Assembly: GCA_964236735.1 (NCBI GenBank)
Contig: CAXSFM010000007.1
Coordinates: 124,001-188,000, forward strand
DNA length: 64,000 nucleotides
Reading direction: 5' to 3'
Source of the DNA: JAIVJG01 sp964236735
Lineage (GTDB): Bacteria; Acidobacteriota; Blastocatellia; Pyrinomonadales; Pyrinomonadaceae
The translations under genes and the position numbers were made by a program. Numbering within the stretch: position 1 is the stretch's first letter; each line of letters begins with the position of its first letter. Below, piece by piece: positions 1 to 8,995 of the stretch. Under the pieces are notes generated by a model. That model did not search any database and had not been told where the DNA came from. It saw only the letters and a list, made by a program, of their open reading frames with translations.

Positions 1-250
1 AGCCGCCGAAGAGTGTGACGCGACCCGTGAGACGCGCGACGCTGCCGTCGAGCATGTCGAAGAGATTGGCGACGATGAGGATGACGCCCGCCCAGAAAAA
101 ATGTCCGAGTCCGAACATCAAACCGCAGAGGACGTTGATGGAGACGCCCGTCACGGTGAGCAGGTTGGGATTGATGCTGCTGCGCGCAAGGCCGCGCACC
201 ATCGCGTTGATGATGCGGCTCGCGCCGCGTCCGATGCTCGCCCCGAACAA
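1..250 (-). CDS. CDP-alcohol phosphatidyltransferase, C-terminal part beyond the window edge
   Basis: The minus strand reads as the N-terminal part of a membrane-bound CDP-alcohol phosphatidyltransferase, which transfers a phosphatidyl group from CDP-diacylglycerol to an alcohol such as glycerol-3-phosphate or inositol phosphate. The family signature D-G-x2-A-R-x8-G is visible (DMLDGSVARLTG followed by Gly-Gly), preceded by two hydrophobic segments and a typical N-terminus with ARSSINPNLLTVTG. No ATG lies upstream, so I propose a TTG start at 250, with an AGAAGG sequence about nine bases before it. The last Asp residues of the signature lie past the left edge. The alcohol acceptor cannot be told from this fragment. 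Confidence 0.82.
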   Translation of the reverse strand, partial: MFGASIGRGASRIINAMVRGLARSSINPNLLTVTGVSINVLCGLMFGLGHFFWAGVILIVANLFDMLDGSVARLTGRVTLFGG

Positions 251-366
251 AAGTGTCAGCCTTCTTTCTGTGTGCCTGCGGAAAAATACGGACGGTTGCT
301 AAGATTTTGCGCCTGCAAACCCAACGGCTCATCATAGGAACGCGCGAAACGGCTTGTCAAGGAAGT

Positions 367-645
367 CTAAAGACGAGTGGTTTTCTGATAGTGTCTTTCT
401 ATCTTACGAATAAAATAGGTGATCAAAAATCTAAATCCGCTAACTACGAAGAAGATCACCAACCATGTGCGTAATCGAGGTTGCTCGTATTGCTCCCACA
501 TTTGTCTAAAAATTTCTGATAACTGATATTCACAGCCGTCGCATCCTTTTGGAAGAAAAGAAACGAAAGCCAGAGACTCGGCTATAAATGCGATAGCGAA
601 GTATTGCGCCCAAATGCTTAGTTCTCGCTTGGTTTCTTGCCTCAT
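367..645 (-). CDS. Small AT-rich hypothetical membrane protein
   Basis: This 92-residue protein is not recognised. The ATG at 645 is preceded by GGAGG four bases upstream, so I prefer it to an ATG 21 codons further up that has no ribosome site. It has a charged N-terminus (MRQETKRELS), a membrane segment near residues 9-30 and a second near residues 65-83 (LVIFFVVSGFRFLITYFI), with a short loop between them containing a CDGC pair. The base composition is clearly more AT-rich than the flanking genes, which suggests later acquisition or low expression. Function is unknown. Confidence 0.55.
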   Translation of the reverse strand: MRQETKRELSIWAQYFAIAFIAESLAFVSFLPKGCDGCEYQLSEIFRQMWEQYEQPRLRTWLVIFFVVSGFRFLITYFIRKIERHYQKTTRL

Positions 646-757
646 GCTGCCTCCAATAGTTTCTTCAACTCTCAGAGATATACAGTTCAGACTCTTCAGT
701 GTTAGCAACTCAGATTTAGGCTAACAGAAATTTTTAACTCACGCTTGAGCAGATTCT

Positions 758-1753
758 TCATGTTGCCTTGTCCACTTGCACGCGCTCGATGTTGTGCAGG
801 CGACGCACGTCAACGGTCAGAAGTTGGCGGTCGGCGGAGCGTTTGTACATGTCGCTGAACTTCGCGCCCCAGACGATCTCTGCGGCCTTGTAGGACGTGC
901 GCGTGTGGACGGTTTGCGAGAACGTCTCGTCAATGCCGGTGAAGAGCACGAGCAGTTCGGCATCCGCGTCGAGCAAGTCTGCGTGCGTCACGCCTGCGAG
1001 CGGGCTGTCATTGTCTATCGGATGCACGAGCGTCCAGCTTAAGGGAAAGAAGACGACCTTCGGACGCTCCAGCGCGAGCGGGTAAAAGCGGCGCAGGCGT
1101 TTGCCGCTCGCCTCTTCAAATTTCGCGAGCAGCACGGTGGCTTCGAGTTCGATGATTTGATTGCGGCGCGCGTTAGTGACGCGAAACATGAGCGCCTCGG
1201 TGTCACGGTACGGCGCGACGACGGCGTTGTGGCTGAAAATAAATTTGGCGGTCGGCCTCGAAAATCTGGCGAAGATGAGGCCGGTCACGAGCGCGACGGA
1301 GAGCAGCCCGACGAGCGACTCGGCGGTCACGACCATATTGGCGGCGATGCCGACGGGACTGATGTTGCCGTAGCCGATGGTCGAGAACGTCTGCACGCTG
1401 AAGAAGAAGGCTTGCAGCAGAGGGCTGCCCGGCGGAGGATTGCTCACCGTATTGACGAGCGCGCCGGGGCCGCACAGGACGAAGGCGATGCCGAAAGTGA
1501 CGTTGACGAGCACGAAGAAGAAGACGAGGACGAAAAGGAATTTCCACCACGAAAGCTCCAACAGCGAGTGATAGAGACTGAAGGACGACCAGAAACTGAG
1601 TCCCGTCCGGTGGACGTTGAAGCTGCCGTCCGGGTTGAGCAGACGCTCGCGGCTCTCGGACGCGACGACCGAGCCAAAGCCGAGATCGCGCGTCTCGTCG
1701 GCCACAGTCGCGCGCGACGTTGATGCAGTCTTCTGTGCAGTGTCTCGTTTCAT
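758..1753 (-). CDS. Inward-rectifier-type (KirBac-like) potassium channel
   Basis: A 331-residue protein with the layout of prokaryotic inward rectifier K+ channels. A cytoplasmic N-terminus with an amphipathic slide-helix region (residues about 50-66) leads into a first transmembrane helix (about 70-93). The pore helix and selectivity filter TIGYG follow at residues 125-129, then a second transmembrane helix (about 136-161). The C-terminal cytoplasmic domain is immunoglobulin-like (about 165-320). The length matches KirBac proteins (about 300-335 residues). It is expected to be a tetrameric plasma membrane channel for K+ flux. It stands alone, with no obvious partner gene, and no good ribosome site is visible before the ATG. 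Confidence 0.93.
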   Translation of the reverse strand: MKRDTAQKTASTSRATVADETRDLGFGSVVASESRERLLNPDGSFNVHRTGLSFWSSFSLYHSLLELSWWKFLFVLVFFFVLVNVTFGIAFVLCGPGALVNTVSNPPPGSPLLQAFFFSVQTFSTIGYGNISPVGIAANMVVTAESLVGLLSVALVTGLIFARFSRPTAKFIFSHNAVVAPYRDTEALMFRVTNARRNQIIELEATVLLAKFEEASGKRLRRFYPLALERPKVVFFPLSWTLVHPIDNDSPLAGVTHADLLDADAELLVLFTGIDETFSQTVHTRTSYKAAEIVWGAKFSDMYKRSADRQLLTVDVRRLHNIERVQVDKAT

Positions 1754-1864
1754 CTTGAGCGGAGATTAACAGACGTTGGCGGATTTCTTTGAATGTCGCT
1801 TCGCAAGTCGGATTACTAAATTTGAACCTGACAGGGATGCGGTGTCGGATGTTATCCTGTCGCC

Positions 1865-2068
1865 ATGTGGAAATATTTGCTCGCCGCGTTTTTCATTCTT
1901 ATCGGCATACTGGAAATCACGCTCGCCCTCAACACAAACTTGCGCGAGACGGTAATGCGAAACAGCATCGTCCGCTCGAAACGCTCCGAGCCTCTCTTTC
2001 TTTTCCTCGCCGGCCTCTCCGCGCTGGCGATGGCCTGCGGCATTCTCTTTTACAATTTATATTGGTGA
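1865..2068 (+). CDS. Small two-helix membrane protein
   Basis: An unrecognised 67-residue protein with two hydrophobic segments (residues 4-23 and 44-65) joined by a basic loop containing NSIVRSKRSEP. The sequence is protein-like, starting MWKYLLAAFFILIG with a lysine before the first helix. It lies alone between the divergent K+ channel and a convergent glycosyltransferase gene. No ribosome site is evident. It could be a small integral membrane protein of unknown role; antisense shadows of it show no protein character. Confidence 0.55.
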   Translation: MWKYLLAAFFILIGILEITLALNTNLRETVMRNSIVRSKRSEPLFLFLAGLSALAMACGILFYNLYW

Positions 2069-2144
2069 GCCTTCGTCATCAATTGTCAGCAGTCGAAGCG
2101 CGAAATCATGCCTGAGCTTTCACAGCGTGGCGGCTTAATGTAAT

Positions 2145-3302
2145 TCAGGAGGATGAACCGGCGAGACGTTGCGCCAGCGAATGAGCCAGCTTTCCGACCA
2201 CGGGAACATCCACCAGACGACGTTTGAGACGCATCACGGATAGATTGTTCAAAACGCTTAATTGCTTTTTGAATTGAGACGACAGCCAGCGAATGTATGC
2301 CGCCGCCGCGCGTCCTTCCGCAACCGCGTCGGACGCGCCCGCGCTGTTGTGTTCGGTAAGCACTTCTTCATAAAGCGAGACGATTTCGTCAACGGCGCGC
2401 TCGATGTGCGAGAGGGCGCGCACGCGGTTCGAGACTTCGGCGGCGTCGCGCGCATCGTAACGTCCGATTTCTTTGACGAGTTCCTGCGTCAGCATTTCGG
2501 GAGCCGAAAGATGCCGCATCGCGCGGACGCCGAAGTTAAGCGGCAGCAGACGCTCAATCTCGGCTGCCGTGACCAACGGGCCGACGCTCTTCATGCAGTA
2601 AATAATCACCGCCGTCCCCACAGCGAGCGCTTCGAGGGCGGAGCGCGCCTTGGCGAAAACGATGTCGTACTGTCCGAGAAGTTTTTCAGGCTCCGTCGTA
2701 GCGCTGCCCACGCCCAGACCCATGACATCGAGTTGCAGCCCTGTGCGCGCGCACGCCTCGCGCACCGCCGCCAGATATTCATCGTCCGTCGTGTAGCTGC
2801 TGTACAAGAGCGCGCGGCGCGGCTGCGCGGGCAGAGGGGTGGCGCGCGGCTTGAATCTTTCGAGATCAACGAAGTTGAGGAGTAGCTGCACGCGCTCTTC
2901 CGGGACAGCGTGCTCGAAGACGAGTTTTTCGTAGCAGGTTTGATCCACGGCGACGTAACGCTTGAGACGCGGAAACGGCGGCGGGCTATCGAGCCAGTTA
3001 TACCAATCGTGGCAAAAGTAGATGGCGGGCACGCCGGGAAAATGCAGCAAGGCCGTCATCGTCTCGAAGTGATGATGTCCGTGAATGATGTCGGGCGGTG
3101 AGGCGATGTGGTTGAGATCGTCAACGACGGGAATCGTCATTCGTCGAAGCTCGCGCGCGAGTTCGCCAAGTTGCGGGCTGTAGAGAATCGGCGTGTGCCC
3201 GCGTCGTTGCAGTTCGAGCGCGAGATCGCGCACGTAAACTTCGACGCCCGTGCGCGTGTCGCACTTGAAGCTCGTGATTAAAATTTTCAAGCCCGCCATC
3301 AA
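2145..3302 (-). CDS. Glycosyltransferase, family 4-like (GT-B fold)
   Basis: A 385-residue protein beginning MMAGLKILITSFKCDTRTGVE, the glycine-rich first strand of GT-B glycosyltransferases. It continues with an N-terminal Rossmann-like domain (LELQRRGHTPILY, then DIIHGHHHFET) and a C-terminal nucleotide-sugar domain. In that second half, LALLYSS-type and GQYDIVFAKARSALEALAVG segments correspond to the region that normally holds the donor-binding E-x7-E motif. The motif is weak here, so the donor and acceptor are unknown. Its start codon overlaps the stop of the upstream S41 protease gene (ATGA), implying translational coupling. It may act on a cell-envelope glycan, but that is inference. 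Confidence 0.78.
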   Translation of the reverse strand: MMAGLKILITSFKCDTRTGVEVYVRDLALELQRRGHTPILYSPQLGELARELRRMTIPVVDDLNHIASPPDIIHGHHHFETMTALLHFPGVPAIYFCHDWYNWLDSPPPFPRLKRYVAVDQTCYEKLVFEHAVPEERVQLLLNFVDLERFKPRATPLPAQPRRALLYSSYTTDDEYLAAVREACARTGLQLDVMGLGVGSATTEPEKLLGQYDIVFAKARSALEALAVGTAVIIYCMKSVGPLVTAAEIERLLPLNFGVRAMRHLSAPEMLTQELVKEIGRYDARDAAEVSNRVRALSHIERAVDEIVSLYEEVLTEHNSAGASDAVAEGRAAAAYIRWLSSQFKKQLSVLNNLSVMRLKRRLVDVPVVGKLAHSLAQRLAGSSS

Positions 3303-5029
3303 CCGCTCCTGCGTTGTTCACCGAGGGTCGCGGCCAGCGTCTTCGATTCCGGCAAAACTTCAAGCGCGCGCAAAAGTTGCGGGTCGCTCTCAAGGAGCGT
3401 GCGCGCACCGGCGTCCGCGCCATAGGCGGCGGTCACGAGATCGTCGCGCAGGCGTGCCTTTACATAATCGCTGTCGGCATCCACCCGCGCCACGTTTAAG
3501 TTATCGTCCGTATCGCGTTTGACGAATTCGCGGAAGGCGGCGAAGACGCGGTCTGTGACGGGCAAATCCGTCGCGCGCGGGTAGCGTCCGAACTGCGTCG
3601 TGTCGTTGATGCGATAGTTTTCGAGTCCCGCAATCTGCCCGCCGACGAGTTGGCGCACGAAATAAAATGACGCCTCGAAGATGCGCGCGCGCGTGGGCGT
3701 GGCAAGGTCGAGCGGCTTGACGGCGTAGTCGGGCGTGATGCCGCCGCCGCCGTAATAGACGCGCCCGCCGGCGGTCTGGACGGGCGGCCCCGCCGGAGTC
3801 GCCTGCGGCGTGGGTTGCGGCGTCGGCACGGCGACGGCGATGGCGGAGTTCGCAGATGAGTTGGGCGGCGCGGCCTGCGTCGGCGATGCGGGTTGCTGCG
3901 GCTGCGCGGGCGCGTCTTCGTCGAGGTGGCGCGTGTAGTATTCGTAGAACGAGCCGCTTGAGTACGCGCGTTGAATGAGTCGCCCGTAAGGCGTGTAGTA
4001 GTGCGCGGTCGTTAAGGTCAGCCCCGCGCCGTAGGGCAGCGTGAAGACTCTCTGGACGAGACCTTTGCCGAAACTCGTCTCGCCGACGATGAGTCCGCGC
4101 GCGTGATCCTGCACCGCACCCGCGACAATCTCGGAGGCCGAAGCTGTGTTGCGATTGACGAGCACGACGAGCGGATAGTCAACCGGGTCGCCGATGTTGT
4201 TCTTGAATTCGCGCGAGTCCTGCGGGTCGCGCCCGCGCACGGAGACGATGGGCTTGCCGCGCGCGATGAACTGGCTCGAAACCTTGATGGCCTGCTCAAG
4301 CAAGCCGCCGGGATTGTTACGCAGGTCAAGGACGAGTTGATGCATCCCCTGCTTCTTCAAATCTTCGAGCGCGGCGGTCAACTCTTCCGAGGTCGTCTGC
4401 GTGAAGCCGCCGACGAGTCCGACGTAGCCGACGCCGGGACGAATCATAAAGACGTTACGAATCGAGGGCTGCGGCACGGAGGCGCGGACGATGGTGAAAA
4501 AGAGCGGTGCGTTCGCGCCCGCGCGCTCGATCTTGATGGTGACGCGCTCGCCTTCCGTGCCGCGCACGGCCTTCGACACTTCCGGCGTCGTCCACTCGCG
4601 CGCGTCTTTGCCGTCAACTTCGACGATGCGGTCGCCGAAGCGCAAACCTGCACGCGCCGCCGGCGTGCCCTCAACGGGCGACTGCACATAGACGCCGTCG
4701 CGATGGCGCAGGATCGAGACGCCGATACCCGTGAAGCGCGATTCCTGATCCTGTAAAAGTTTCTGGTACTCGGTCTTCGTGAAATAGTTCGAGTGCGGGT
4801 CGAGCGTCGAGAGCATTCCCTGAATCGCCGCCTCGCCCGCTTTGTCGTAATCAATGTCGTCCGCATAGTTGGACGAGACGACATTGAGCGCCTCGTTGTA
4901 AGAGCTTTCGAGTTGCGCCGCCGGGCCGGACTCTCTGTGGAAAGCCTGACTGCCGACGATGCCGCCGACGAGCGCGGCGACGAGGACGAGCGTGACGGCG
5001 CTGATGCGTGCGAAGGACTTGCTGCTCAT
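3299..5029 (-). CDS. ctpA: C-terminal processing protease, S41 family, with Pro-rich insert
   Basis: A 576-residue exported serine protease of the CtpA/Prc group, which degrades or trims envelope proteins from the C-terminus. A signal peptide or anchor occupies residues 8-28. A PDZ domain follows (about 95-183), then the S41 catalytic domain. The spacing of NTASASE and SFGKGLVQ places the Ser-Lys-Gln catalytic set at S297, K322 and Q326, matching the 25 and 29 residue offsets known in the family. Between residues about 375 and 425 there is an unusual Pro/Ala/Gln/Thr-rich linker, and the C-terminal extension to 576 is long for the family. The ATG has GGAG six bases upstream. It overlaps the downstream glycosyltransferase gene by four bases. 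Confidence 0.93.
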   Translation of the reverse strand: MSSKSFARISAVTLVLVAALVGGIVGSQAFHRESGPAAQLESSYNEALNVVSSNYADDIDYDKAGEAAIQGMLSTLDPHSNYFTKTEYQKLLQDQESRFTGIGVSILRHRDGVYVQSPVEGTPAARAGLRFGDRIVEVDGKDAREWTTPEVSKAVRGTEGERVTIKIERAGANAPLFFTIVRASVPQPSIRNVFMIRPGVGYVGLVGGFTQTTSEELTAALEDLKKQGMHQLVLDLRNNPGGLLEQAIKVSSQFIARGKPIVSVRGRDPQDSREFKNNIGDPVDYPLVVLVNRNTASASEIVAGAVQDHARGLIVGETSFGKGLVQRVFTLPYGAGLTLTTAHYYTPYGRLIQRAYSSGSFYEYYTRHLDEDAPAQPQQPASPTQAAPPNSSANSAIAVAVPTPQPTPQATPAGPPVQTAGGRVYYGGGGITPDYAVKPLDLATPTRARIFEASFYFVRQLVGGQIAGLENYRINDTTQFGRYPRATDLPVTDRVFAAFREFVKRDTDDNLNVARVDADSDYVKARLRDDLVTAAYGADAGARTLLESDPQLLRALEVLPESKTLAATLGEQRRSG

Positions 5030-5191
5030 GTATGACTCCGAAATTGCCGGGAAACTTTCCGCCGTCCCATACGGGACAAAGAAATTTTAGCACACGCGCG
5101 AGGCCGCCGTCCGTGCGAGGCGCGAGCGCGCCGGCCTGTGCTATATTCTCGCGGCGAATTACATACTAAAAGTCTTCGAGAAGTCACACGG

Positions 5192-6064
5192 ATGTCTCCA
5201 ACTCTCTCCATCATCATCCCCGCTTACAACGAATCCGAGCGCATCGGCAAGACGCTCCGCGACGCGCTTGCGTATCTCGACGCGCAAACGTCGGAGCACG
5301 AACTGATCGTCATGGACGACGGCTCGAAGGACGACACGCAAAAAATCGCAGAAGAAATTTTCGCCGCGCACGCACAAGGAGAGGGTCGGACGCAGGCGCG
5401 CGTGATTCGTTACGAGCCGAATCGAGGCAAAGGCTACGCCGTGCGGACGGGACTTCTTGCGGCGCGCGCGCCCATCGCCGTCTTCACGGACGCAGACCTC
5501 TCGACGCCGATGACGGAGACGCCCAAAGTCGTCGCGCCGATTCGCGCCGGGCAATTCGATCTCATCTTCGGCTCGCGCGCGCTCGACCGCTCGCTCATCG
5601 GCGTGCATCAACCCTGGCGGCGCGAGCAGGGCGGGCGCGTCTTCAATTTAATCGTGCGCCTCGCGACGCGCCTGCCCTACTGGGACACGCAATGCGGCTT
5701 CAAAGCGTTTCGCATGGATGTCTGCCGTCCCATCCTCGAAGCCGCGACGATTGACCGCTTCGGCTTCGACGTGGAACTGCTCTACGTCGCGCATCTCGCG
5801 GGCTTGCGCGTCAAAGAGTGGCCGGTGCGCTGGGACCACAACGAAGGCGGCAAGGTTGATTACGCGAGCGACAGCTTCAAGATGGTCAACGAAGTCCGCG
5901 CCATCCGTCGCCTCGCGCGCGAAGGTTTTTATGACAAGGCGATGAAAGAAACGCGCGACATCGCCGCCCGCGCGCCACAGTTCATACCATCGAAGCCGGG
6001 CGACGAAATGCAGAGCGACGTATCGCCGGAAGTCGCGGGACAGAGAATCGGGGCAGCCAGTTAA
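5192..6064 (+). CDS. Family 2 glycosyltransferase, dolichyl/undecaprenyl-phosphate glucosyltransferase-like
   Basis: A 290-residue soluble GT-A glycosyltransferase. The start MSPTLSIIIPAYNES is the normal N-terminus of the family, so I use the ATG at 5192 rather than one 18 codons upstream. Visible motifs are the nucleotide-binding VMDDGSKDDT, the metal-binding TDADLSTP (DxD-like) and a region with RFGFDVELLYVAH and WPVRWDHNEGGKV that is typical of DPM/Alg5-like enzymes, which transfer a sugar to a polyprenyl phosphate. No C-terminal membrane segment is present. It is divergent from ctpA, so the 160-base gap must hold promoters for both. Confidence 0.88.
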   Translation: MSPTLSIIIPAYNESERIGKTLRDALAYLDAQTSEHELIVMDDGSKDDTQKIAEEIFAAHAQGEGRTQARVIRYEPNRGKGYAVRTGLLAARAPIAVFTDADLSTPMTETPKVVAPIRAGQFDLIFGSRALDRSLIGVHQPWRREQGGRVFNLIVRLATRLPYWDTQCGFKAFRMDVCRPILEAATIDRFGFDVELLYVAHLAGLRVKEWPVRWDHNEGGKVDYASDSFKMVNEVRAIRRLAREGFYDKAMKETRDIAARAPQFIPSKPGDEMQSDVSPEVAGQRIGAAS

Positions 6065-6111
6065 AATGGCTTCTTCCTGTCATCATTAAATTGACTGAAA
6101 GGCTCAACAGG

Positions 6112-6630
6112 ATGCATTCACAATCAAAGCGTTTCGCCGTCGCTATCGTCGTATTGCTGTGGCTCGTTTCATCACCGGCGCCGGTGAGCGGGAGGCAGTC
6201 CGCCGGCGGCGGCGGCAGCGGCGCGGCGGCGGTGGCGACGGCGCGTGCGTTCTACACGGCGCACTTGAGCGGCGGCACGACTCTACTCAAGGGCAAAAAG
6301 AAATGGCTGATGCCGGAGTTGTACCGCCTGATCTCAACCGAAGAACGTAAGAACACTTCGCCGGACGAAGTCGGATATTTTGACGGCGACCCGTGGACTG
6401 ACTCGCAAGACCCGCCGACTTCGTTCCGCATCGGAAAAGCGGATGTCTCAACTGAGACGGCGACGGTAGAAATTGTTTTTCGCTGGTTCGACCGAAAGAA
6501 ACTGGTCGAGGAAAGGACATGCCGTTTGAAGTTGGAGAAGGATGACGGTCGCTGGCTCATCTCTGACATTATCTCGCACGAAGGCGAAAGTCTGCTCGAT
6601 GAATTGCGTAAGCGAAACAAAAGTAAATAG
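6112..6630 (+). CDS. Exported DUF3828-like protein
   Basis: A 172-residue protein with a clear signal peptide (residues about 8-28, ending APVSG) followed by a Gly/Ala-rich linker. A compact domain then begins with ATARAFYTAHLSGG and ends with a lysine-rich tail. The pattern of an initial AFYxAHL helix, a Leu-rich EER segment, an FDGDPWTDSQD acidic stretch and a final DDGRWLISDI strand resembles DUF3828 (NTF2-like, often lipoprotein or periplasmic). The function of that family is not known. I use the ATG at 6112; an in-frame TTG at 6091 is also possible. It lies between the glycosyltransferase and pdxJ on the same strand. Confidence 0.68.
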   Translation: MHSQSKRFAVAIVVLLWLVSSPAPVSGRQSAGGGGSGAAAVATARAFYTAHLSGGTTLLKGKKKWLMPELYRLISTEERKNTSPDEVGYFDGDPWTDSQDPPTSFRIGKADVSTETATVEIVFRWFDRKKLVEERTCRLKLEKDDGRWLISDIISHEGESLLDELRKRNKSK

Positions 6631-6650
6631 GCGGCAGACGGTTGAAGCTA

Positions 6651-7409
6651 ATGACAGCAAGACTCAACATCAACATTGACCACGTCGCCACGATTCGACA
6701 GGCACGACGCGCGCCGGAGCCGAGCGTCGTGGCTGCTGCCGCGCTGTGCGAAGAGGCCGGAGCCGACGGCATCACGGTGCATTTGCGCGGCGACCGGCGG
6801 CACATTCAGACGGAAGACCTCTACATCTTGAAGCGCACGGTGACGACGTATCTCAACGTCGAGATGGCGGCGACCGAAGAGATGATGGGCGTCGCGCTCG
6901 ACGTGCGACCGGACGCCGTCACGCTCGTCCCCGAATCGCCCGACGAGATTACGACCGAAGGCGGCTTGGACGTGAGCGCAAACTTCGACTTGGTGCGCCG
7001 CAGCATCGAACGCTTGCGCGCGGGCGGGCAGTTCGTCAGCCTCTTCATAGACCCGGACGCCGGGCAGATCGAGGCGGCGCGCTCGTCGGGCGCGGATCAA
7101 ATCGAGTTATGCACAGCCGCCTACGCCGAAGCCACGCTCGGCGCGCGTGCTGTTCATGCCGAAGGGCGTCGGCGCGCGGAAGAAGAGTTGCAAAGACTTC
7201 GTGAGGCGACCACGCTCGCCGCGCAGCAAGGCCTGCACGTCGCCGCCGGTCATGGACTGACGTATCGCAACGTGGGCGCGCTCGCCGCCATCGCGGAGAT
7301 TACCGAGTACAACATCGGGCACAACGTCATCGCGCACGCCGTCTTTACCGGACTCGCCGCCGCTGTGCGCGAGATGCGCCAATGTCTCCTCCGCGCCGGA
7401 CAACCATAA
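6651..7409 (+). CDS. pdxJ: Pyridoxine 5'-phosphate synthase
   Basis: PdxJ condenses 1-deoxy-D-xylulose 5-phosphate with 3-amino-2-oxopropyl phosphate to make pyridoxine 5'-phosphate in the DXP-dependent vitamin B6 pathway. The 252-residue sequence covers the whole TIM barrel with family motifs in order: LNINIDHVATIRQAR, GITVHLRGDRRHIQ, NVEMAATEEM, VTLVPESPDEITTEGG, FIDPD, IELCTAAYA and AAGHGLTYRN. The active-site His of the HLR segment and the Glu of NVEMA are present. The usual Glu in HLREDRRHI is Gly here. The start is the ATG at 6651, although a TTG three codons upstream is in frame. It sits just downstream of the DUF3828-like gene. Confidence 0.96.
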   Translation: MTARLNINIDHVATIRQARRAPEPSVVAAAALCEEAGADGITVHLRGDRRHIQTEDLYILKRTVTTYLNVEMAATEEMMGVALDVRPDAVTLVPESPDEITTEGGLDVSANFDLVRRSIERLRAGGQFVSLFIDPDAGQIEAARSSGADQIELCTAAYAEATLGARAVHAEGRRRAEEELQRLREATTLAAQQGLHVAAGHGLTYRNVGALAAIAEITEYNIGHNVIAHAVFTGLAAAVREMRQCLLRAGQP

Positions 7410-7466
7410 GCCAACGCTTCGTCAACCAACCACATTCTTAAAACTGAAAGAGATCGGAGCAGCCTC

Positions 7467-8873
7467 GTGATTTTTTGTCTTCACATCTTTCGCCATCTCG
7501 CGCCGCCAACGAAACGCGCCGCGCGGTTCGCAGTCGTCCTGGTGCTGGCGCACCTCTGCGCGCCCTCTCACGCCGTTGTCGTTTTCGGCGCTCAGCAGCA
7601 AACGCCGGCGGCAACAACTCCGACGCCAACGCAGGCCGCGAGCCTCGCCAAAATCGAGTTCGATGGATTGTCGCGCGTCACACAGAGCGAGGCCGTCGCC
7701 GCGAGCGGCTTGCAGATCGGGCAGGCGATAGACGTTGACGCGGTGGATGCGGCGTCGGAGAGACTTCTCACTTCCGGCCTCTTCAAAAATCTCAGTTACA
7801 AAATGCGAAAGTTGAAGGGCGAGGTCACCGTCGTCTTCAAGGTCGAAGAGATGAAGCGGAACGTACCCGTCGTCTTCGACAATTTCGTGTGGTTCACCGA
7901 TGAAGAATTGAAGGAAGCGGTGCGCCGCAAAGTGCCGGACTACGACGGCTTCGCGCCCGAAGGGGGCGGCATTACCGATACCATCAAGAGCGTGCTGCAA
8001 GATTTATTGAAGGCACGAAGCATCGCAGGGCAGGTCGAGTATATGCCTTCGGCGGATGCGTCGGGTCGCCACAGCGAGCATGTCTTCACGGTCAAGGGCG
8101 CGAACCTGCGCGTCTGCGAATTACACTTTCCCGGCGCGGACGGCATCCCGGAAGCCGTGCTCGTGCAGAAGGCGGGCGCGATTTTTAACAACGAATACGC
8201 GCGCACGTTCGTCGTCAATTTCGTCGAGGGCACACTGCTGCCGCTCTATCAAGAGCGCGGTCGGCTGCGCGCGTCGTTTTTGCCGCCGAAGGTCAAATTG
8301 CAGGAGACAGAGGAATGCAAAGGCGGCGGCATCTCCGTCACCGTGCCGGTGGACGAGGGACAGATTTATCTCTGGGACAAAGCGGAGTGGGCGGGCAATG
8401 CTTCGCTCACCGCACAGGAGTTGGACGCCGCGCTCGGCATGAAATTGGGTGATCTCGCCAACTCCGCGAAGATTGAGCGGGGCGCGCAACTCGTGCGAAA
8501 AGCTTACGGGCGCAAAGGATTTTTGTCTGAGAGTTTGCGCGCCGAACCCGTCTTCGACGATACGAAGCGTCGCGTCTCATATCACTTTCAAGTGACGGAG
8601 GGGGCGCAGTATCACATGGGCGAATTGTTCATCGAGGGACTGTCGGAGAAGGATACGAACAACCTGCGCGGGCGTTGGGGACTGCTCTCAAAAGAAGTTT
8701 TCGACGAGGGCTACGTTGACAAGTTTTTCAAAAACAACATGCCGGAATTTCTCAACGACCTGCGTCTGGACGGCATCAAGTTTGATCCGAAGAAGATTGA
8801 AACCTCAATCAAGCCCGACCGCGAGAAGCTAACGGTTGACGTGAGTTTCAACTTCAAACAGAGCATCAAGTAA
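7467..8873 (+). CDS. POTRA-repeat outer-membrane-assembly-like protein without a barrel
   Basis: A 468-residue exported protein. It starts at a GTG with GGAG seven bases upstream and has a signal peptide ending near residue 40. After a Thr/Pro linker, residues about 60-130 form a POTRA-type unit (LAKIEFDGLSRVTQSE ... VTVVFKVEE). At least two more related units follow (about 133-200 and 300-385). The C-terminus ends in TVDVSFNFKQSIK without the 12- or 16-strand barrel of BamA/TamA proteins. It may be a periplasmic partner of an outer-membrane insertase or of surface assembly. The relation to BamA is a domain-level inference. Confidence 0.72.
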   Translation: MIFCLHIFRHLAPPTKRAARFAVVLVLAHLCAPSHAVVVFGAQQQTPAATTPTPTQAASLAKIEFDGLSRVTQSEAVAASGLQIGQAIDVDAVDAASERLLTSGLFKNLSYKMRKLKGEVTVVFKVEEMKRNVPVVFDNFVWFTDEELKEAVRRKVPDYDGFAPEGGGITDTIKSVLQDLLKARSIAGQVEYMPSADASGRHSEHVFTVKGANLRVCELHFPGADGIPEAVLVQKAGAIFNNEYARTFVVNFVEGTLLPLYQERGRLRASFLPPKVKLQETEECKGGGISVTVPVDEGQIYLWDKAEWAGNASLTAQELDAALGMKLGDLANSAKIERGAQLVRKAYGRKGFLSESLRAEPVFDDTKRRVSYHFQVTEGAQYHMGELFIEGLSEKDTNNLRGRWGLLSKEVFDEGYVDKFFKNNMPEFLNDLRLDGIKFDPKKIETSIKPDREKLTVDVSFNFKQSIK

Positions 8874-8899
8874 TCAAAATTCACAATGACAAACGCACC

Positions 8900-8945
8900 G
8901 AAGCGGGCGACGTGGAGGCTCCCGATCCATCCACGCGCCCGCTTC
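8900..8945. terminator. Bidirectional terminator-like hairpin
   Basis: GAAGCGGGC...CGTGGA pairs with TCCACG...GCCCGCTTC across a loop of about 13 bases, between the convergent POTRA and ruvB genes. The stem is long and GC-rich, but neither side carries a clear T-tract, so termination is an inference from position. Confidence 0.5.
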
Positions 8946-8995
8946 CGCGCTCTTCAACTCCGCCTTAAACAGCGGAGCCGAAATTCAAAATTACA

